This document shows positions 48,301-56,474 of a stretch of 64,000 bases of DNA, in pieces. The notes under the pieces were generated by a model, which saw nothing but the letters and a program-made list of their open reading frames with translations, ran no database searches and had not been told where the DNA came from. Made by a program: the position numbers and the translations under genes. Source of the DNA: Uloborus plumipes (Eukaryota; Arthropoda; Arachnida; Araneae; Uloboridae); NCBI GenBank assembly GCA_038373865.1, contig JAXGGA010000077.1, positions 62,001 through 126,000 of the forward strand, in the 5' to 3' direction. Each line of letters starts with the position of its first letter. Position 1 is the stretch's first letter.

Positions 48301-50293
48301 AAGAAGATTTACTCCGTAGCGAAGAAAGTGGAAATTTGGATGACTTTCTGATTGTGAATGTTGAAAATGATGTGAATGCGCCAAGAGAAAAACCCCGAAG
48401 ACCGCAACCTGCTAGTAAGTAAAGTTATAGTTTGTAAACAAAAGTGTTTGCTTTCAAACTGAAAAATCAGCCCTAAGTGACTATTAAGTAGCAGGATTGA
48501 TAAAAATAATTTTAAAAGCACAAATTTTGGAAATTGAAAAGCATGTTGGAAAGCTTTACTCAGAAATTTAACTAACTGGAACACATAATATTTTAATTTT
48601 TAAATTAAACATAAAATCCATGTTTGATCATGCATGATGAAAAAATGGTTTAATTAGTTTTATTTTAATTAATTCTGAATATTATTAATTTGTATATTTT
48701 TAGTTTTTGGATACAGCAAAGATAAGCAAATTAATATTAAACTCATTTTCAACATTAAACTTATATATGAGCTGAAATTAAAGTGAAATAATTTAATACC
48801 ATACATAATAGGACAATTCCGTAGTGACAGACCAAGCAGTTTTTGACAAAACAGCTTACAAAGACTAGAAATATGTTAGAACTTGGTTTTATTTCACGAA
48901 ACTTATGAAGAACATGGTCTTTACTACTACTATATAATGCAGTTGAATTTTGAAGATTTCGAGAAAAAACATTTGAATAATATTATTTTATTTGTAATTG
49001 ACGCATCTCGTAAGATACGTCCAATATGGAGCCAAAAAAAAAACGTCATATAAATACTGTTTCTGCAAACCTTCATAGTTTAACTGTATTTTGTAGAAAT
49101 TAAGTCCATGTTCTTCATAAAATTCATACAACGAAACAAGAGTCTAACGTATGTGGAGTATTTTCAAATTGTTTTTTGAAGCAATTGACGCTTTTTATCA
49201 AAATGGAATTATCCAATAATTACCAAAGTAATATCTATGAGCAAAACAGTATGTTCTGTGCTGATTTGTAAATTTGTTTCAACTTTTTAAACTATTGAAT
49301 ACTTTTCTATTTATTTTCAGCTTCTGGAGTTAGAAGAGATGCTCAAAGACGAGTGTATGGTTCTATGAGTGGAGGTGATAAGGAAGTAAGTTGTATAGAT
49401 ACGTAGTTTGAGTACTTTGTCTTCAACCTTTTCTTTAAAAAAAATGTGGGACCTTAGGGTTATTCCATAGAAATGTCAACCTCAGCCGAAGAAAAAAAAA
49501 TACCGAAGTGAAAAAAGTATTAAAAATAAATAAATAAATAAAAATCATACAACATAAGAAGTTAAAAAAATTGAAAAAGTATTGTAATTATCGCTGAGAT
49601 TAGCCATAATAAATAGTTTGTAGTGTGTTTACTGCTTGTTATTCGATGGTTACGTTAGTCACGTTACATTAGTCACACTCCATCTTGAGTAAAAGTGACA
49701 CTTAAGACTAAAAAAATTTTAAGATTTTATAAGTGTGTTTTATGTTTTTAAAAGCCAACTTTACACACTTTTCAAATATATCATTCAAATTTTAACACTT
49801 GCTTAACTTTGAGCAATTTTTGCCTCACAACATGAGCATTAATTTTCAGGGTTGCAAAAATGTTACGTTAGTCACGCTGCTATTTTGGTAGAAAAAATAT
49901 CTACTGTCAGTAATTTTGTTTCAAATTCTTAGCAGAAATGATACATAGATACCATGTACATACTAAATCCACCAGCATAACTGAAAAATATTTTTTATCT
50001 TTTAAGTTAGAAGTAAAAACAGTTACAAAATCAGCTCTGAATGTTACGTTAGTCACTATGGAATGACCTATTATCAGTGTTTAATTCTGTTCTGCATCTG
50101 TTTCCCCTTCTTTTTCTTTACAGTAGTATATTAACTGCAAGATATTCTTTCACAGGATAGTCTCGACTCTGACTCAGATTTGGACTTGGATGGTGAAGAT
50201 GACGATGGGTCTGAAGTGAGCGACGATGATCAAGACCTTGAGAATCTCTCCGATCTTAAAATTGCTGTCACAGATCCTGCTCATGACTTCTGA
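33366..50293 (+). CDS. CLUAP1: Clusterin-associated protein 1 / IFT38 (complete, 11 coding exons)
   Basis: Exons: 33366-33387, 33540-33651, 33745-33829, 34898-35080, 42889-42984, 43069-43152, 45596-45729, 46859-47000, 48258-48414, 49321-49385, 50156-50293. Phases agree throughout, giving 405 residues (human 413). The start [20 protein letters not shown] matches the family start. Residues about 1-130 are the calponin-homology-like domain ([26 protein letters not shown]), followed by [17 protein letters not shown] long coiled coil follows ([19 protein letters not shown] [31 protein letters not shown]). The tail is acidic and serine-rich ([17 protein letters not shown]). Known role: peripheral subunit of intraflagellar transport complex B, needed to build cilia. 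Exon 1 codes only 22 nt. Intron 4 is 7.8 kb and filled with nested transposons. Confidence 0.96.
33830..34897. other. CLUAP1 intron 3, nothing recognised
   Basis: No transposon ends, tandem array or coding similarity were recognised. A poly(T) tract lies at about 34573-34590. Confidence 0.5.
36164..36365. mobile_element. Small hAT-type element (202 bp) nested in the 2.6-kb hAT
   Basis: Ends CAAGGGCGGATCCAG and CTGGATTCGCGCCTG are imperfect inverted repeats. The 8-bp direct repeat CCCCGAGC flanks it (36156-36163 and 36366-36373). The inner block with TCGTAAAATAAGTCCCAAAA recurs at 59966-60119. A minus-strand frame of 201 codons across this region is produced by G/C runs and is not a gene. Confidence 0.75.
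36488..36920. mobile_element. CAGGGGTGATTGTG-family element, copy 2 (433 bp)
   Basis: Ends CAGGGGTGATTGTG and CACAATCACCCCTG. Flanking direct repeat AAGAAA (36482-36487, 36921-36926). The left subterminal region has repeated CCGGTATTTT(A/C) blocks. The right has the TTTCAGGTATTTTTTCATGA block. Nearly the same length as copy 4 at 62740-63170, which is in the opposite orientation. Confidence 0.82.
38907..41272. mobile_element. hAT-type element, 2.4 kb, nested in the piggyBac element
   Basis: Left end CAAGGGCGTATTTAAGG and right end CCTACATACGCCACTG are imperfect inverted repeats. The target duplication ACAGTAAC is perfect (38899-38906 and 41273-41280). From about 39830 to 41130 the body is made of degenerate units of about 95 bp like those of 37030-38030 in the neighbouring hAT, although the termini of the two elements differ. 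A 138-codon plus-strand frame at 40083-40499 lies within these units and shows no domain. Confidence 0.86.
41429..42209. other. CLUAP1 intron 4 between two piggyBac-type elements
   Basis: AT-rich, with no recognised element ends or coding similarity. Confidence 0.45.
42210..42725. mobile_element. piggyBac-type non-autonomous element, 516 bp
   Basis: TTAA flanks both sides (42206-42209, 42726-42729). Ends CCCATTAATGCCT and AGGCATTAATGGG are a perfect 13-bp inverted repeat beginning with CCC as in piggyBac. No transposase. Lies just upstream of CLUAP1 exon 5. Confidence 0.85.
43153..44685. other. CLUAP1 intron 6, proximal part, nothing recognised
   Basis: No transposon ends seen. A C/T-rich stretch (TCTCTCTATCTATCTCTC) is at about 44230-44260. 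Confidence 0.45.
44686..45337. mobile_element. Near-perfect long hairpin element (TA-flanked fold-back), 652 bp
   Basis: The two halves are inverted copies over about 295 bp (44686-44981 and 45040-45337), around a spacer of roughly 58 bp. Mismatches are very few. Ends CAGGGTGTCCACTCC and GGAGTGGACACCCTG; TA dinucleotides flank both sides, consistent with a Tc1/mariner-type fold-back. It lies in CLUAP1 intron 6 and would form a long double-stranded hairpin in the pre-mRNA. Confidence 0.88.
45730..46858. other. CLUAP1 intron 7, one GC-richer block
   Basis: Most is plain AT-rich intron. The block 46280-46515 is clearly GC-richer, with sequence such as CGCGAGACCTCCGTCCC and GGCTGCCAGGCGCACAA. 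Frames are open on both strands but show no recognisable protein. It may be a decayed repeat or retrocopied fragment. Confidence 0.4.
47132..47881. mobile_element. TA-flanked inverted-repeat element (Tc1/mariner-pogo type), 750 bp
   Basis: Left end CAGTCGAACTTGTCCATCTC and the reverse of the right end (CAGTCGAACCTGCTTATCTC) match, and both continue with GAA / GAAAAA. TA flanks both sides (47130-47131, 47882-47883). CAGTCGAACCT-type ends are known from pogo-like elements. No transposase frame. In CLUAP1 intron 8. Confidence 0.8.
49457..50068. mobile_element. TA-flanked element with GTTACGTTAGTCAC repeats, 612 bp
   Basis: Left end GGGTTATTCCATAG and right end CTATGGAATGACC are inverted repeats, with TA on both sides (49455-49456, 50069-50070). 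Inside, GTTACGTTAGTCAC or a close variant occurs at least three times (about 49650, 49861 and 50043), the last adjoining the right end. Non-coding. In CLUAP1 intron 10. Confidence 0.7.
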
Positions 50294-50702
50294 ATCAAAT
50301 ATGACAATAAGATATTTTTATATAACAAATACTCAAAAAATAGAGAATTTTAGTAAGTCAGGAAAAACTTTTTTAGCTGGGAAACAGCAAAATATTTTGT
50401 TGTGTGTGGTGTGAATAATACATAGAACTTGCTTTTAAAAAATGAACTGATAATAACTGTTTTAGTAATTGACATTTCATCAGCAGAAATGTAACATTTT
50501 TATAATGCCAGTAATAAGAAAGTGTTCAAAGCCCTTTTAATTGGTTCATTAACCTGCTTATTTTGTAAATATGTTATTTTCTTCATCAAATATAGCACTA
50601 TTTAAAAATACTTTCATTTTACACATTTGTTAAAATTATAATAATTATTGCATTAGTATATAAGTAATTTAAGATACTTAAACTATTTGAGCTGAATTAG
50701 TA

Positions 50703-50708
50703 AATAAA
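50703..50708 (+). terminator. Poly(A) signal AATAAA for CLUAP1
   Basis: Canonical AATAAA 410 bp after the stop, followed within 30-50 bp by TTGTTGTACAATATGTGTTTG, a GT/T-rich downstream element. Confidence 0.6.
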
Positions 50709-51419
50709 GTAAAGGATAGAAGTTATTGTTGTACAATATGTGTTTGTACCTTTTTATGCCATCGGTGAATTTGCTGTGATGAATCATATTGTCAATGCCT
50801 AGTCAATACGTATGTAAAATACTTTAGTTCATTAAAAACATATTAAACTTGTTGTACCAGTGAGATAGTTTCATTTTAAAATTACTTACATAATCATCTA
50901 TAATTAATTATATATTTGTTAAGTACAGTAGATTGCAGAGATAAATATTCATGACTTCTCCATATTTTTTGATAAACTTACCTGAATGACATTGTGAGCA
51001 ACAACATCACTGGGTGAATTGTGTGCATGTGTTTAGGAATACTATTAATTCGAGACTTAGTGGAGAAAACGGAAAAGGGTCCTGGTGCAAAAAAGTGAAA
51101 TCTAACTTGTTTTTAAATACATATTTCACAAAATTTCCAAGGTAGCCCTCAGCATGGTCTGGAGAAAACATACGTCAATCACTTATAAAATAAGAGTTTG
51201 AGAAATATACCTTTTCAGAGCTTTCAATGTTGCTAATTCAGATTGGTTTCCAAAAATTTAAGTTTTCCTTCAGAGCATAACTTTGGCAAATGAGTTTTGA
51301 AAATTCTGAAATTTGCATAGTTTTCAAAGTAAAAGCTGTGTATAAACTGATGAAAAGCACTAGTCATCTGCTAACAAAACATACCCCTGAGAAATTTAAG
51401 CAATTCAACTTCAAAGAGG

Positions 51420-52680
51420 AGCCACAGTTGGAACAATACATGAAGCATTTACAATACCAAGTAAAATAAAAATGACTACCGAAACCTTTTGGACAAGACC
51501 AGCAAACGACTTAGCCACCTAGATCTCCCAACATGAGTTCCATTGAGAATTAATGGGATACAGTCAAGAGGTTAAGTCAGGCATAAAATCTTGCAACACA
51601 TTCACTGTAATGGGCATTTATACAGGCTAGGGCTGCGACATCGATGTTGATGTTTTGGAAACAACGATATTTTTGCTAAAACATCGATGTTTGAGGGTCG
51701 ATGTTTTCCCAATATCGATGTTTTTTCGATGTCGTTGTTTTATAATCCACCAAAAACATCTTGATAAAAATATGCGATATGCGGACGTATTAAGAAGTTT
51801 TCATCCTTAATCAGAAGTTTCAGTATCAATCTCATTAGAAAACATTTCCTATGACAATCGATGTAAAAATAAAAATCATCAAGATATGCAGCCAAAAGTT
51901 ATATCGTTAATCAGCGGATCACTATCAATCTCGTTAAAAGACGTTTTTGATAGTTACCATCCATGTTCTGATGTTCTTAGGTCGATGTCTTTTAATGATC
52001 ACTGTTTCGCGTTCGATGTTTTTTTTCTTTCAATGTCTGTTTAATACTTCAGCAAAAAGCAATCAAAATTTGCAATAAAAAAGATTCATCTTTAACTGTC
52101 GCAGTATCTATCGTATTGAATTAGTTTTTTTTTTTTTTAATTTTTACCGATGATTTACGGTCAAGGATTTTTGAACATCATTGTTTTTGTTTCGTTTTAG
52201 AAATTTTTTCCGACTACGACGTTTTGCATTTTAGCAAAAAAAGTTTCATAAAAATATATGATAGATAAAATACATCGATATCATACAGTTGATCTCTTTC
52301 AGAGGACAAAAGATAAATCTAATTGAGTGATATAAAGAGGCGCAATGTATTAAGGAGTTACTGTATTACTGTACATTTAAATGTGTAAGTACATTTTATA
52401 AAAAAAAGATCAATGTTTTGAAACATCGATGTTTGAAAACATTGATGTTTTTTGGTCGATGTATCAATACTATCGATGTCTTAATTTCAAAACATCGTTG
52501 TCTTGAAACATCGATGTTTTGCCTTCGATGTCGCACCCCTAATACAGGCTGCATATATTTCTGCAGGGGACTTCCTATAACATGACAAGCCCATGCCCTA
52601 TCGAGTTGCTGTACTTGTCCAGGCAAAAAGAGGGCCAATACAATAATAGGAAGCATCTTATGACTTTTGTCATCTCAATG
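51420..52680 (+). pseudogene. Tc1-like transposase remnant, interrupted by a hAT element
   Basis: Before the hAT, the DNA reads as a decayed form of the catalytic-domain end of Tc1-like transposases (the WPPRSPDMNPIEHLWD-type block at about 51505-51560), with frameshifts and stops. After 52550 it continues with the C-terminal block (MPYRVAVLVQAKRGPIQ, close to the usual MPRRV.A...AKGGP). It ends at the terminus CTTATGACTTTTGTCATCTC near 52675. The N-terminal half is not visible. The 3' terminus matches the remnant at 30950. Confidence 0.7.
51628..52541. mobile_element. hAT-type non-autonomous element, 914 bp
   Basis: Ends TAGGGCTGCGACATCGATG and CATCGATGTCGCACCCCTA are inverted repeats. The 8-bp direct repeat is ATACAGGC (51620-51627 and 52542-52549). 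The body near each end is a dense array of ATCGATGTTTT variants. It splits the Tc1-like remnant. Non-coding. Confidence 0.82.
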
Positions 52681-53261
52681 TTTATTCTTACAAATTTAGT
52701 ACACTTGTAAGAGCAAATGTAAGTTTTTTTTTTTTTTAATCTTCAAGCAGACAGTTAATTGTGAAACATATTATTCCAACTTATTTATTTATTACAGCTT
52801 AAAATGTTCCATATTTTTTTCAAACTTCATATTTTAACTGTCACACGAAAGAAAAGAAATGTACTAATTCATAGAAGAAAATAATCGTACTATATAATAT
52901 TTTTTTAAAAAATCGTTTCCAAGTATATCTCTTGTGAAATGAAAAAGCAAAAATTATAATTTGTTAAAAAAGTACTTTTATTGAATAGATAAAATATCTA
53001 AGTATCAAAATGTATCATTTATTAAAATATATAAAAATAATTCTATGTTAACAGATAACAATATCAAAACACTTTGAGAAATATTTTGTGTTGCATTTTA
53101 ATATAAAAATACTCGACTAAGAAATGTTTTTTTAAACTTTATGACAAAAAACATTGTAGACATTTTATACACATGAATAAAACTATCTGCTAAATATAAA
53201 AGTTTAAAGAAAAATCCTAGATTCTTTTAAAATATAGTGCTTTATCATTGGAAAAAATATG

Positions 53262-53264
<3 letters not shown>

Positions 53265-53300
<36 letters not shown>
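53265..53300. repeat. (AT)n microsatellite
   Basis: About 18 AT units in the SHMT 3' region. Confidence 0.9.
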
Positions 53301-53302
<2 letters not shown>

Positions 53303-53529
53303 TACATACAGAAATAGCATTTTGCTTTTCAGATAAAAAAAAATCAATTGTATTTGGTACTTCCAAATTCTGAATTTAAGATATTTTACTGATGATTCCA
53401 ATAATATTTTCGAAAAATGTTGTTTTGAAAACGATATTAAAGTGTATTTCTATGCTAGGCAGACTTTGAATTCTTTAGTAAAACTTTAGCTATTGTTAAC
53501 AACTCAAAAACATGTCTCTCTCATAATGT

Positions 53530-56194
53530 CTAATAATCCTCATATCCAGGAAGAGGAAATAAGGAAGCAAATCGTTGAATTTCAGTTCTGAGTTGTGTTA
53601 TTCTGTTTTGGAATTCAGGGTCTTCCTCAAGTTTAGCCTTAAAATCTTTCAACGTTGGTCCACTCCTAGATTTTACTTCTAGTGCCAGCTGAAGACCTGA
53701 AAAGGAAAAAAAAAACATCACTCATTGCAATTTCTTATCTTGAAACTAACACAACAAAGTATTTATAACATATTGAAGAAAACCACATGGTTTTCTGGTA
53801 TTTTTAAAATGAACAATGCCTTTGATCAGTTACGTTGCTGAATATCATCATCTCTTAACTGGGCTCAATATTGACATGTAGTAGCAAAAATTTCAATTCC
53901 AATTTATCCAAGAGACAATTACCATTCTTTGCTTACATCAACTGTTGAAGGTAGAGATGAAGAGCTACATATTATTCACAAGCACATCAAAAAAATGATG
54001 CTAGGCATAAAAGAGATTTCAAAAACTTTATGGAGTTATAAATTTAGAATCTTGGAACAGCAACACTGTTTCAAAAAGTGTTAATATAGGCTGGCACCAC
54101 ATTGGATAACCAAACAAATTCGTATTATACACAGAAAATTAGAAAATGCCCAAGTTTTTGATTTATACAAATTGGGCTAGTAATGTTTCAACTATTACCT
54201 TCTAATATGCTAGCATTTCTAATTTGACATTAGTTATTAGGCCTGAATTATTTTTTTCCTCCAATAGTTTTCAAAACAATCATTTCGGATTTTTTCTTTT
54301 AATGTTTTCCAGGCTTGGAGTCAATTACGAGAAAATGTAATCGATTACGATTATTATCTGCCGATTACGATTTCGATTACACGATTACAGATTTGTGAGA
54401 AATATATCTATTCAGATATATCCAGATCCAGAAATTTTGAAAGGGGGAGGTGTCAAGTTTTAGTGCACTAGTTTTATACCTTACCAGTTAAGTGGAAGGA
54501 AAACAAAACATGTAAAATTTAAACCTTCTTAAAAAATATTATACAATATTGCACAGTGAGTAATATTTTTATAATATTCTGTTAAATTAACCATCTATTT
54601 ATTCTGATAAAAAAAATATCAGGAAAAATAAAATTTGCAATTTTTAAATTGTCTTAATGTGATCAGTATTAGAATAGTAAAATTCTCAAATAATATTCTT
54701 ATAAAATTCAGCATTTTTCATACCTAATGAATGAATGAAATTTTTGTTTCAATGAGAGCACGATTGATAAGGGTTATTCAGATCATAAAATGTGTTTCTT
54801 AATGCAGGGTGCTCATATATACATAATGTATATAATGTATATAAAATATAATGCTCATTCGCGTGGTATAGCTGAAGAATTATGATTTTTGATCCACAAA
54901 TATTATAGAGATGATTGCAACTAATGTGTAATCTTAACTTGAGGATTTATTAATTTATTTTGCATGTGTGTATGATCATTTTATAATAATACTTTGTCAC
55001 AGTTTTTAAGGTATACTGAAGTGCTATTATTTCCACTAAAAACATGAAATTAAAACAATGAACATTAATACAAAAGTATATTGAAATCATTCAAAGAACA
55101 AAAAGATAATTAATACTTAAAAATAAATCATAGGTGTTTAATCTTACTCATAAGCAATTTTTAAAAATCTGTAAGTCCACAACTTTTTCTTCTTTTACAT
55201 ACTTAATGATTAAAAACAATATCTGCATTAAAGTGTAAAGCACAAACTTAAGATTAAATTATATGTGAAAATATTTAAAACAAAAGTCACCAGAGTGCTG
55301 TTATCGCAAATGAGAGTGCTGCATTATAAATATATGGGTGATTCTACAAATACGGGAATATTTCTAACATGTAGAATTCAAAAAATTAATTTAAAATTAA
55401 AAATCTGAAAAAAATCAGCAAAGCACTTGATAAGTTACATAATTAAAATAGAATATCAGCAGAGCTTAAATGTTTGTATTTTATTGTATTTTTGCATTTT
55501 TATTTTTTGAAGGCATATGTGAATGATAAAAAGGACATGTGGATGACACAATGGGTATGTGAATATAACACAGTAAGTATGTGAATAACACAAACACAAT
55601 AGGTATATTCATGAAATTTTTTAACCAGTAAACTGTTAGACATAATTTTTAAATATTGTACTGTCATAGTTTGGCTTTTGATTCATCCACGTGCCTTATA
55701 TTGGGGCATGTGAATGACAATAGAAAAAGGGCATGTGAATGACAAAACACAAGTAATTGTGTTCTCAAAAAGTCATATCTGAATATTTTTCGGCTTCACT
55801 TCAAATTAGAACTCACAAATGTAAGCCTTAGGATTATTCATTGTCAAAATTTATTTACATGTACATTTTACATGCATTCTGTGGGGCATGTTAATGACAA
55901 AGATAAACAAGAAGTTCTGTCAAGAACTAAACGAGCCTACTTTCCCGTACATCGACATCGGCATTCTCGCATCTGATCATTATTCTCTTGATTATCTGAG
56001 ACTTAAAATTATGTCAAACATACCTTTTTAGCACTTAGAGCTGATTTCGAAAAGCAAAATATACCCCTTTCATCAGATGAAATAGACACGTAAAAAGTAA
56101 TTAACGAATAAATAAAGTTTTGTCGCACCTTTTAAAGAGTAACTGTTACAGTTCCTCCGTAGAAAAAATCCTCCATCGTTTTCAAAAAAAAAAA

Positions 56195-56225
<31 letters not shown>

Positions 56226-56437
56226 TAAATAAATAAATAAAAGTACAAAGAGCATCAAAACACATTTTATCAAAGAAAGAAAAAAAAAAAAGAAAAGAAA
56301 AAAAACTCGTCCGTTAATAAAATGTCTCGAATTTCACTTTTAATCTGTTGCCAGTTGTTAAATATAAATAAAGAATAAAATGTTCTCGTGAATGAAAAAT
56401 TTTTGTTACAAAAAAAAAAAAACATCGTCTGCCAAAA

Positions 56438-56474
<37 letters not shown>

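Larger units (their letters stand above)
50294..53529. other. Tail-to-tail intergenic region, CLUAP1 and SHMT
   Basis: Holds the two 3' UTRs and a Tc1-like pseudogene split by a hAT element. The 3' UTR of SHMT is AT-rich, with TTTATT at 52978-52983 as one possible minus-strand poly(A) signal. Confidence 0.5.
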
